This document shows, in pieces, positions 1-6,063 of a DNA stretch of 7,254 bases. This DNA comes from Methylophilaceae bacterium UBA5127 (lineage in GTDB: Bacteria > Pseudomonadota > Gammaproteobacteria > Burkholderiales > Methylophilaceae), in the NCBI GenBank assembly GCA_002414145.1, contig DHYP01000035.1:34661-41914 (forward strand), read 5' to 3'. Position numbers and translations under genes: made by a program. The notes beneath the pieces were generated by a model. The model had not been told where the DNA came from. It searched no databases and worked only from the letters and a program-made list of their open reading frames with translations. Position 1 is the stretch's first letter, and each line of letters begins with the position of its first letter.

Positions 1-119
1 GAAAGGCAGGCCAAGTGTACGATCCTGAAACCAATAAAGTTAAAGAAATGCGTGCGTCAGCGCAAGGCGATTCTGTTTCGGGTGAGTCTATGAGCGGAAC
101 GATAGGTGATGCAAATTAA
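1..119 (+). CDS. C-terminal end of an unidentified protein, probably of the pilin cluster (partial)
   Basis: An open frame enters from the left edge and ends at TAA 117-119, giving the last 38 residues of a protein whose start lies outside the window. The tail is polar and small-residue rich (it ends ...SMSGTIGDAN) with no membrane segment, cysteine or recognisable motif. It stops 13 bp before the next gene on the same strand, so it is probably the upstream member of the minor-pilin operon. A glycine/serine-rich polar tail would suit a pilin-like or other exported protein, but that is inference from position only. I do not recognise the family. There is no alternative start within the visible part that would make a convincing independent gene. 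Confidence 0.6.
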   Translation, partial: KAGQVYDPETNKVKEMRASAQGDSVSGESMSGTIGDAN

Positions 120-132
120 GCTGTGACTACAA

Positions 133-1320
133 ATGAATAATCAAGCTCGATTCATTCAAAGGCAGCATGGTATAGCGCTCATTATTTTTACATTAACACT
201 CGTGTTAGCGGCAATCGCCTATTTTCTTACGCAGATGAATTCAAACACAGTAAAGCTAGCACGCGAAAAAACAAGCATATCTGCATTGGCAGAAGCAAAA
301 TCTGCACTAATAGGGAAAGTCATAGGTGATCCTAATATTACAACTTCTTTTTACTTACCAAATCCAGAGTTAAGTTTGAACGTGCCCACCTTCCCTGAAG
401 GAAGCGAAACAGGAGTTGCTGGTAGTCAAGACCGTATCATCATTGGGAAACTGCCATGGAATAGCTTGGATATTGGGCCAATTAAGGATGGTACAGATGA
501 GTGCTTGTGGTATGTGTTGTCTGGTCGCTTTAAAAACAACCCAAAGACAACTGTCCTGAATTGGGATACTCAAGCTCAAATAGATGTGATTGATGCCAAT
601 GGGAATTCGGTTGCAACCAATGTGGTTGCACTGATTGTCTCTGCGGGGGCTCAGTTGACGGGACAAAATCGTTCAGTTACAACAAATACACAATGCGGGG
701 GAGATTATGACGTAATGAACTTCATGGATACTCCAAATTCAGTCAATGCCGTAGCAGGTCAAGTCAATTATTTCGCAGGGACACCGAATCATCGCGAGGC
801 TACAGATGTTAACAATAAGCAATTTGTAAGGGCAAAAAATGATTACTATAACGATCAGTTTGTGTTTGTAACAGTGGATGATATTTTTAAACCAATTATC
901 CGCCGTACAGACTTCAAGTCACAAATAAATACCCTTTTAAATATGGCACAACTATCAACAGTATCAATTTCAGGCGTGAATACCAAAGGAGCTGATAATA
1001 TTGATTGCAACCTTATTACTAATGCTAACGATAAGAGGTTTTGTGAAAATTGGAAGGAAATGCTTTTGCTTATAGCATTGCCCTCAATGCCCATATATTT
1101 AGATGGTACAGCGACTGCTACTTGTAATCGCGTGATTATTTTCGGCGGTCAAAAAACGTCTGGTCAGGTGAGGCTGACTGCGGCAGATAAAAACAATCCA
1201 GCAAACTATTTAGAAGCCAATAACTTGTTAGCATTTAATGCCCCCGCTACCAACACTTTTTACGGCGTTTCTAATTTCGATCCAGACAATCCAAGCGCTG
1301 ATGTGATGAGGTGTATATGA
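133..1320 (+). CDS. Large prepilin-like protein lacking Glu5 (minor pseudopilin / tip-subunit candidate)
   Basis: The 395-residue product starts with a 13-residue leader ending QHG, followed by a hydrophobic helix (IALIIFTLTLV, residues 14-33). This matches a type III signal cut by prepilin peptidase after Gly13. Mature residue 5 is Ile instead of the usual Glu, as in GspK-type tip pseudopilins and many PilX-like minor pilins. The helix leads into LAEAKSALIG (52-61), then a core with LPW (107-109), DG (119-120), ECLWY (123-127), an NWDT motif (143-146) and GQNRS...CGG (178-190). Six cysteines (124, 188, 292, 304, 331, 394) could form disulfides in the periplasm. The start at 133 is the only ATG that supplies the leader, and an in-frame TGA lies at 124-126. 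No clear Shine-Dalgarno site is visible, so coupling to the upstream gene is possible. The next prepilin overlaps its stop. The family is recognisable as pilin-like; its exact role is not known. Confidence 0.8.
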   Translation: MNNQARFIQRQHGIALIIFTLTLVLAAIAYFLTQMNSNTVKLAREKTSISALAEAKSALIGKVIGDPNITTSFYLPNPELSLNVPTFPEGSETGVAGSQDRIIIGKLPWNSLDIGPIKDGTDECLWYVLSGRFKNNPKTTVLNWDTQAQIDVIDANGNSVATNVVALIVSAGAQLTGQNRSVTTNTQCGGDYDVMNFMDTPNSVNAVAGQVNYFAGTPNHREATDVNNKQFVRAKNDYYNDQFVFVTVDDIFKPIIRRTDFKSQINTLLNMAQLSTVSISGVNTKGADNIDCNLITNANDKRFCENWKEMLLLIALPSMPIYLDGTATATCNRVIIFGGQKTSGQVRLTAADKNNPANYLEANNLLAFNAPATNTFYGVSNFDPDNPSADVMRCI

Positions 1321-1988
1321 TAAAGATTAAGCATGCATTGATGTTGGAAAAAGGGTTTACCCTGGTTGAGGTTGCGATTGTATTGGTGATTGTAGGGTTG
1401 ATGATGTCCGCATTTTTAATGCCATTGTCCGCACAATTGGAGCAGCGTCAGCGTGCTGAGACACGCGCAATACTAGAGCAAGCAAAAGAGGCTCTGGTAG
1501 GCTATGCCATAGTAAATAAATATTTTACTTGCCCTGATACGCAAGCCACACCCACTGGTATAGAAGGTGGGCGCACTGCAAATCAATGTACAAATCCAGA
1601 AGGTGTGCTGCCATGGCAGGCTTTAGGTGTGAGTGGGCAAGATGGCTGGGGCAGGTATATCCGTTATCGCGTGACACCAGCGTTTTCAAATACATCGACA
1701 TTTTTTACATTGGCAACGCCTGGCACTATCACTGTCAACAGTGACATCAGTACATTAACTAACTCGGCAGCAGCAGTGTTGATTTCCCATGGGCTCAATG
1801 GATTAGGAGCAGTGCAAATGTCAGCAGCAACAAGTACAGATGAACAAAGAAATACAGATGGCAATGCTGTATTTATGAGTCATACTCCAACTCCACAAGG
1901 GAGTGCTAACGAGTTTGATGATCAGGTGGATTGGCTTTCACCTAATATTTTGTTTAATCGTATGGTGAGTGCGGGAAAACTACCCTAA
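1317..1988 (+). CDS. Type IV prepilin / pseudopilin with classical N-terminus
   Basis: The start is placed at ATG 1317 (223 residues), which gives an ATGA overlap with the upstream stop and has AGG at 1309-1311 five bases upstream; a GTG at 1311 would add two residues. The leader MIKIKHALMLEKG is followed by FTLVEVAIVLVIVGLM, a textbook prepilin cleavage site with Phe1 and Glu5 and the N-terminal helix that anchors the subunit in the inner membrane and later packs the fibre core. The globular part has LEQAKEALVG, two cysteines (72 and 91) that could pair, LPW (98-100), DGWG (109-112) and YRVTPAF. The same core layout occurs in the preceding large prepilin, so the two are probably paralogs that assemble together. 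It resembles GspG/GspH-like or PilE/PilA-like minor pilins, but no major-pilin feature fixes the subtype. Its TAA overlaps the start of the adenylyltransferase gene by one base. Confidence 0.85.
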   Translation: MIKIKHALMLEKGFTLVEVAIVLVIVGLMMSAFLMPLSAQLEQRQRAETRAILEQAKEALVGYAIVNKYFTCPDTQATPTGIEGGRTANQCTNPEGVLPWQALGVSGQDGWGRYIRYRVTPAFSNTSTFFTLATPGTITVNSDISTLTNSAAAVLISHGLNGLGAVQMSAATSTDEQRNTDGNAVFMSHTPTPQGSANEFDDQVDWLSPNILFNRMVSAGKLP

Positions 1989-2731
1989 TGAATGACCATC
2001 AGCTTTTACGTTACAGCCGCCATATCCTTTTGCCGCAGGTTGAGTACGAAGGTCAAGAAAAACTCACAAAAAGTCATGTGCTGATTGTGGGTGCTGGCGG
2101 ACTGGGCTCACCAACCGCGCTATATTTAGCAGCTTCTGGCATAGGTGAGCTCACTATATGTGATTTTGACAATGTGGATTTGACCAATTTACAACGCCAG
2201 ATTATTCACACGACACAGTCAGTGGGGATCAATAAAGCGGTCTCAGCACAGCAAACAATTTACGAGATTAACCCAGAGGTGATTGTTTATCCAATGCAAC
2301 AAAAATCAACCGAAGCAGAGTTTGCAGCATTAATTAAACGAGCGGATGTGGTCGTGGATTGTAGCGATAACTTTGCCACACGTTATGCACTTAATCGTTT
2401 ATGTTTTGAGCAGAAAAAACCATTGGTTTCAGGTGCGGCGATACGCTTTGAAGGACAAATCACAGTATTTGACTTCAGAAATGCTGCTAGCCCTTGCTAC
2501 GAGTGCTTGTATCCAGATGTTGGTAGTGATCAAGAAATGCGATGCGCCGATAATGGCGTGTTTGCACCGTTGGTAGGGATGATCGGCACAGCACAGGCCG
2601 CTGAGGTGTTGAAGCTTCTGCTCAATATTGGTGAGACATTACAAGGACGCTTGTTGTTATTAGACGCATTGACCGCCGAGTGGCGCACAATTAAGCTTGC
2701 GCGCGACCCTGCTTGTGCACTTTGTGGTTAA
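1988..2731 (+). CDS. moeB: Molybdopterin-synthase adenylyltransferase MoeB (or close ThiF/HesA relative)
   Basis: The 247-residue protein is a full-length E1-like enzyme that adenylates the C-terminal glycine of a ubiquitin-like sulfur carrier (MoaD in molybdenum cofactor synthesis, ThiS in thiamine synthesis). It has RYSRHILLP at 8-16 with the arginine-finger region, the nucleotide-binding loop GAGGLGSP (35-42), the DFDNVDLTNLQRQ motif (59-71), DCSDN (124-128) with the Mg/ATP aspartate, and two zinc pairs CYEC (170, 173) and CALC (243, 246). Cys186 sits where ThiF and MoeB carry a conserved cysteine. It has no C-terminal rhodanese domain. Alignment to E. coli MoeB from memory is close throughout, but MoeB and ThiF are hard to separate by motif, and no moa, moe or thi gene is beside it. 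Start ATG 1988 overlaps the pilin stop (TAATG), and only a weak purine stretch lies upstream, so translation is probably coupled. Confidence 0.85.
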   Translation: MNDHQLLRYSRHILLPQVEYEGQEKLTKSHVLIVGAGGLGSPTALYLAASGIGELTICDFDNVDLTNLQRQIIHTTQSVGINKAVSAQQTIYEINPEVIVYPMQQKSTEAEFAALIKRADVVVDCSDNFATRYALNRLCFEQKKPLVSGAAIRFEGQITVFDFRNAASPCYECLYPDVGSDQEMRCADNGVFAPLVGMIGTAQAAEVLKLLLNIGETLQGRLLLLDALTAEWRTIKLARDPACALCG

Positions 2732-2742
2732 CTATTTACCAC
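2724..2742. repeat. Imperfect inverted repeat spanning the convergent stop-stop junction
   Basis: GTGGTTAACTATTTACCAC forms five outer pairs (GTGGT/ACCAC), one T-T mismatch and two inner A-T pairs around a 3-base loop. It straddles the adjoining stop codons of moeB (TAA 2729-2731) and qmcA (complement of CTA 2732-2734). It could be a small shared 3'-end hairpin for the two converging transcripts. There is no T-run directly after it on either strand (TTTT at 2752-2755 is 10 bases away on plus), so a classical intrinsic terminator is not supported. Confidence 0.3.
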
Positions 2743-3574
2743 CCACTAAGCTTTTAACTGCACCCACTAAATCGCCAGGCATCATCACTACTTTGCTATT
2801 TTCAGATGCAGATATTTTTTGCAATGCAGTGATATAGCGATCACCTAATAAAAACATTGCAGAAGCATTGTTTTCTTTAACGGCTTCTGTGATGAATTTT
2901 ATAGACTCCGCTGATGCTTTCGCGGCAACCATTTGCGCCTCAGCATCTTTACGTGCAGCTTCTAAACGTGCCTCCGCATTCAGAATCAATGATTGCTTCT
3001 CACCTTCAGCGCGCGTGACTACTGCAACGCGCTCACGCTCTGCGCTAGCCTGTTGTTCCATCGCATGTTGCATGTTGGCTGAGGGTTTAATGTCTTGAAT
3101 TTCAACAGATTTTACGGTTAACCCCCAATCTAAAGCTTCATCTGCAATCGCTGCTTTTAACTCGGCTTTGATACGGTCGCGCGAAGTGAGTGCGTGGTTT
3201 AAGTCCATGCCGCCAATAATTGAGCGCAAATTAGTTTGCACCATATTACGCATCGCCTCACGGAAATTCTCAATGCCATACACAGCGCGCTCAATATTGC
3301 TTACTTTAATAAAGGCGACGGCGTTAGCTAAAATTACCGCGTTGTCTGCGGTGATGACTTCTTGTTCGGGGATTTCTAAAATAATGTCTTTAGTAGTAAC
3401 TTTGTAGCTTACTCGGCTAAAAACAGGGTTAATAATATGTAGCCCTGGGGTGAGTACGCCAGCAAACTTGCCCAAGCGTTCTACTACCCACTCTTCACCT
3501 TGTGGCACAATGCGTACGCCTTTGACAATGGCAACAATTACCAGAAATATGAGCACTAAGCTAACTTCAGTCAT
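2732..3574 (-). CDS. qmcA: SPFH/stomatin-like membrane protein QmcA
   Basis: The 280-residue protein is a band-7 (SPFH) family member of the QmcA/paraslipin type, which forms large inner-membrane oligomers linked to membrane quality control and microdomains. It has one N-terminal membrane segment (about 3-20), then the SPFH domain with VPQGEEWVVERLGKF (23-37), PGLHIINP (43-50), TADNAV (75-80) and WGLTVKSVEIQDIKP (150-164). An Ala/Glu-rich coiled coil runs from about 165 to 230, and the conserved end includes FLLGDRYITALQKI (241-254). It is slightly shorter than E. coli QmcA, which I recall as about 305 residues. AAGGAT (complement of 3581-3586) lies six bases before the ATG and supports the start. 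nfeD precedes it by 44 bp on the same strand with no terminator between them, as in the qmcA-nfeD (ybbK-ybbJ) pair of E. coli. It meets moeB tail to tail with no spacer. Confidence 0.93.
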   Translation of the reverse strand: MTEVSLVLIFLVIVAIVKGVRIVPQGEEWVVERLGKFAGVLTPGLHIINPVFSRVSYKVTTKDIILEIPEQEVITADNAVILANAVAFIKVSNIERAVYGIENFREAMRNMVQTNLRSIIGGMDLNHALTSRDRIKAELKAAIADEALDWGLTVKSVEIQDIKPSANMQHAMEQQASAERERVAVVTRAEGEKQSLILNAEARLEAARKDAEAQMVAAKASAESIKFITEAVKENNASAMFLLGDRYITALQKISASENSKVVMMPGDLVGAVKSLVGGK

Positions 3575-3618
3575 GATATTATCCTTATGAATTTGTAAAT
3601 ATTTAAGAATGCTAACTT

Positions 3619-4050
3619 CTAAATCTTTTTAATTTTTAGCGCGTTACCTTCAACCGCAACAACCATTGCATCTACTCCTGCCTCAATGGCGTCTTCTGCA
3701 ACCGCTGGCCATTCTCGTGCGCCCATTAAACCTTGCGTAAATTGGATTTTACCCACTTGCGTAGCGCCACAAGGCTCTGTTACTTTGCCGATACGACCAA
3801 TTTCTTCTCCTTGCGCTTGGCCAACACGAGAGTGTGTTTCCGTTTTTTTGTAATTTAACTTCCAAATAGCAAGCGAGCTAATCGAGAGTCCTGCAAACAT
3901 CACAAATTGTAGCGCCTGAGGTGTATTAGGAAACACCCACATAGCAATGGCTACACACAAAGCGGAAATGCCAAACCATAATAAATAGATCGTGCCCAAT
4001 GCCATTTCTGTTGCAAGTAATATTAGCCCTAGTGCACACCAGATCCACAT
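3619..4050 (-). CDS. nfeD: NfeD family inner-membrane protein (QmcA partner)
   Basis: The 143-residue protein is the short form of NfeD: a hydrophobic N-terminal half with two or three membrane segments (about 2-18, 22-40 and 46-64), a basic link (KLNYKK) and a C-terminal OB-fold domain. The OB part shows the usual spacing of GRIGKV (85-90), GKIQFTQG (100-107), REWPA (112-116) and then AGVDAMVVAVEGNALKI (124-140). NfeD proteins accompany SPFH proteins and are thought to regulate or cap their assemblies at the membrane. The long-form protease domain is absent. AAGAGGTGAT (complement of 4054-4063) just upstream of the ATG is a near-complete anti-Shine-Dalgarno match and settles the start. It is the first gene of a two-gene operon with qmcA and is transcribed away from the photolyase-like gene. 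Function is inferred from the family and pairing. Confidence 0.9.
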   Translation of the reverse strand: MWIWCALGLILLATEMALGTIYLLWFGISALCVAIAMWVFPNTPQALQFVMFAGLSISSLAIWKLNYKKTETHSRVGQAQGEEIGRIGKVTEPCGATQVGKIQFTQGLMGAREWPAVAEDAIEAGVDAMVVAVEGNALKIKKI

Positions 4051-4232
4051 TGCATCACCTCTTTAAAAAAATAAATATGGAATAATCTTAGCATTTTTGT
4101 TTAATCAATTAGAGAGATAAGTGTTTATTTACGTTATTAAACTGAATATGTTGTAAAATTGCTTTGATATGTGGACAATTAGGTTGTAGATAAAAGTATT
4201 GTTACCGATTAATAATCATTAAAAAAATTTAA
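4051..4232. promoter_or_regulatory. AT-rich divergent promoter region between nfeD and the photolyase-like gene
   Basis: The 182 bp between two divergent starts hold no gene. On the plus strand TTGATA (4164-4169), a 17-base spacer and TAGATA (4187-4192) form a sigma70-like candidate that would leave a leader of about 35 nt. A second possibility is TAAAAT at 4154-4159 with no good -35. On the minus strand TTGTCC (complement of 4173-4178), 17 bases and TACAAC (complement of 4150-4155) form a candidate for nfeD-qmcA with a leader of about 95 nt. The candidates overlap, so the two operons could compete for polymerase. I see no convincing operator palindrome or riboswitch. The hexamers are only partial matches in AT-rich DNA and need mapping. 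Confidence 0.35.
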
Positions 4233-5465
4233 ATGGCATCTTCTTTTAAGCTCATATTACCCTCTGACAGAATGGAACGTCTGCAATATATCAGACGTAT
4301 GTTTCCTCAGGCTAAGGGACGCAACTTAATTGAAACTTGGCAGGGTGGAAGAAAACAAGCTTTAACACGCTTGAGCGAAGTAGACGCAGTAACGTATGGA
4401 CGCAATCGAAATTTTATCAACGGCGCCGTTACAAGACTCTCTCCCTATTTACGCTATGGTTGCCTGACCTTACAAGAAGTCTCAGACAATGTCTTACACC
4501 GATTTGGAAAACAGCAAAGTGCCAGATTAATATCAGAACTGGCATATCGTGATTATTGGCGTCAAAACTGGTATAGGCACGGCAACGCCATCTTTAGTGA
4601 TATGGAAGATGCTAAAGTGCCATTGGGTGAGAATCTTTTACCTGCATATATTAGCCAAGGTATTACAGGCTTGCCTTGTATGGATGAAGTCATTCGCTCT
4701 TTATTTAACGAAGGTTATGTACACAACCACGCGCGCATGTGGTTTGCAGCATATGTAGTGCATTGGCTTAAAGTAGATTGGCGTAAAGCAGCGGATTGGT
4801 TCGAATCACATTTGCTGGATGGTGACATCGCTTCAAATCACCTCTCTTGGCAATGGGTGGCCTCTACATTTAGTTCCAAGCCTTATTATTTCAATAAACA
4901 AAGTCTTGCCCGTTTTACGGGCGAAAAGTTTTGTGCAAGTTGTCGGGTGAGTTGTCCTTTTGATGATGATTATGAAACCCTGAGCAAAAACTTGTTCCCA
5001 AATGTGCAAACAAGAACTAAAAAAGTGTACCCCATCAAAATGCCAGAGAAAATGGCGATTTCTCAGCATTCCTCTGTATCAGTCTATATTCATGATGAAA
5101 TGCTATCGCCTACCAATCCTCTGACAAAATTGGCGATGCCTAAATTTTTTGTGTTTGATGAAGAAATGTACGACGAGTGGCCATTAAAACGCATACAGTT
5201 TATTGCAGATTGCTTGAGTGAAATGCCCGAAGTGGAAGTCTGGCTAGGGGATACACGCAGTGTTTTGCTAGAAAATGGGGTGGGGCAAGTCATTTCTCAA
5301 AACACGCCAAATCTTCAGATTAAATCCATGTTGTCACCGTTTAATCCTATCTGGCAAGAAGAAGAGAAATTTACAAAAGCAGATGTGAGCTTAAAGCGTT
5401 TAGAGCGATTTAGTCGCTACTGGGAAAAAGTACAGCCTGATATTTTAGGCGGGGATACCGAATAA
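4233..5465 (+). CDS. Photolyase/cryptochrome-like FAD-binding protein without N-terminal antenna domain
   Basis: The 410-residue protein carries the helical FAD-binding domain of the photolyase/cryptochrome family at about residues 35-225. Aligned by eye to E. coli PhrB, FAD contacts are kept: VTRLS (66-70), Glu102 (PhrB E274), Asn165 (N341), Arg168 with Asp196 (R344/D372 salt bridge), Asp198 (D374) and Asn202 (N378, near flavin N5). Trp206 and Trp183 match the inner and middle electron-transfer tryptophans, but the outer one (W306) falls near Val129. Trp208 matches W384, while the lesion-stacking W277 is Tyr105. No antenna domain precedes it: a stop lies directly before the ATG and nfeD begins 182 bp away. 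Cysteines 149, 234, 237 and 241 recall FeS-BCP ligands. Residues 304-345 resemble part of the antenna Rossmann fold. There is no Shine-Dalgarno site. lemA follows after 23 bp. DNA repair or blue-light signalling are both possible; the family is sure, the function is not. Confidence 0.85.
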   Translation: MASSFKLILPSDRMERLQYIRRMFPQAKGRNLIETWQGGRKQALTRLSEVDAVTYGRNRNFINGAVTRLSPYLRYGCLTLQEVSDNVLHRFGKQQSARLISELAYRDYWRQNWYRHGNAIFSDMEDAKVPLGENLLPAYISQGITGLPCMDEVIRSLFNEGYVHNHARMWFAAYVVHWLKVDWRKAADWFESHLLDGDIASNHLSWQWVASTFSSKPYYFNKQSLARFTGEKFCASCRVSCPFDDDYETLSKNLFPNVQTRTKKVYPIKMPEKMAISQHSSVSVYIHDEMLSPTNPLTKLAMPKFFVFDEEMYDEWPLKRIQFIADCLSEMPEVEVWLGDTRSVLLENGVGQVISQNTPNLQIKSMLSPFNPIWQEEEKFTKADVSLKRLERFSRYWEKVQPDILGGDTE

Positions 5466-5488
5466 TTTTTTAAAAGTGGGATGGCTTA

Positions 5489-6055
5489 ATGGGCTTAGTG
5501 ACCTTGGCAGTTCTCGTGGTAATCGTGTTGTATGCGGTATTGATATATAACAGTTTGGTTACTATTAAAAATAACGTAGCAAAGGCTTGGGCAAACATTG
5601 ATGTATTGCTTAAACAACGTCATGATGAGTTGCCAAAGCTCATTGATACTTGCAAGCAATACATGAAGTATGAGCAAGAGACATTAGAAAAAGTCATTCA
5701 GGCACGTTCACGTGTTTCAGACGCACGTGAGTCTCATAATGTGGTAGCGTTGGGAGGTGCGGAGAATGCACTCAGAAGTGGCTTGAGCCAATTATTTGCG
5801 TTGGCAGAATCTTATCCAGAACTCAAAGCCAATGAGCAGTTTTTACATTTGCAATCACGCATTAGCGGCTTAGAAAACGCCATTGCAGATAGGCGTGAGT
5901 TTTATAATGAAAGCGTGAATATTAACAACGTGCGTATCGAGCAATTTCCAGATTTATTAGTCGCTAGAATGTTTAATTTTAAGGCCGCAGAGTTACTTAA
6001 ATTTGTAGCAGAAGAATTAAAAGATGTGGATATCAGCCAACGATTCAATGGATAA
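5489..6055 (+). CDS. lemA: LemA family membrane protein
   Basis: The 188-residue protein has one N-terminal membrane helix (about 3-20) followed by a long helical domain. The family signatures are present in order: YNSLVTIKNNVAKAWANIDV (20-39), LLKQRHDELPKLI (40-52), YPELKAN (109-115), and FLHLQSRISGLENAIADRR (118-136) leading into the FYN, VNINN and FPDLL stretch (138-156). The length is normal for LemA, and the bulk of the protein should sit outside the inner membrane. The molecular role of LemA is not established; it is repeatedly found with GIDE-domain or TPM-domain membrane proteins, and here the GIDE gene follows after 8 bp. The photolyase-like gene ends 23 bp upstream, so the three probably form one transcript. 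GTGGGA at 5476-5481 is a modest ribosome binding site seven bases before the ATG. Confidence 0.93.
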   Translation: MGLVTLAVLVVIVLYAVLIYNSLVTIKNNVAKAWANIDVLLKQRHDELPKLIDTCKQYMKYEQETLEKVIQARSRVSDARESHNVVALGGAENALRSGLSQLFALAESYPELKANEQFLHLQSRISGLENAIADRREFYNESVNINNVRIEQFPDLLVARMFNFKAAELLKFVAEELKDVDISQRFNG

Positions 6056-6063
6056 CAAAAGCC

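Noticed and set aside
370..666. A 98-codon minus-strand open frame inside the large prepilin gene, and similar frames elsewhere (855-1094, 1664-1864, 3168-3407, 4833-5069, 6150-6350).
   Set aside because: Each is opposite or out of phase with a clearly recognisable gene, has no family resemblance and no ribosome site, so these are shadows of coding sequence.
2740..2770. Direct repeat CACCCACTAA at 2740-2749 and 2761-2770.
   Set aside because: It lies in frame in qmcA and encodes the repeated LVGG/LVGA phrase of the C-terminus, so it reflects protein sequence, not a separate DNA element.
4051..4232. Riboswitch or small RNA in the divergent region.
   Set aside because: No stable stem, terminator or conserved aptamer-like pattern could be seen in this AT-rich stretch.
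4233..4340. Possible frameshifted or degraded photolyase that lost its N-terminal domain locally.
   Set aside because: The upstream 182 bp are too short to hold the missing domain, are AT-rich and contain stops; the remaining frame is intact with conserved FAD contacts, so the short architecture looks native.
5481..5489. Two-codon mini-ORF (ATG GCT TAA) whose stop overlaps the lemA ATG.
   Set aside because: Such short frames arise often by chance; it lies where the lemA ribosome site should be and nothing supports its translation.
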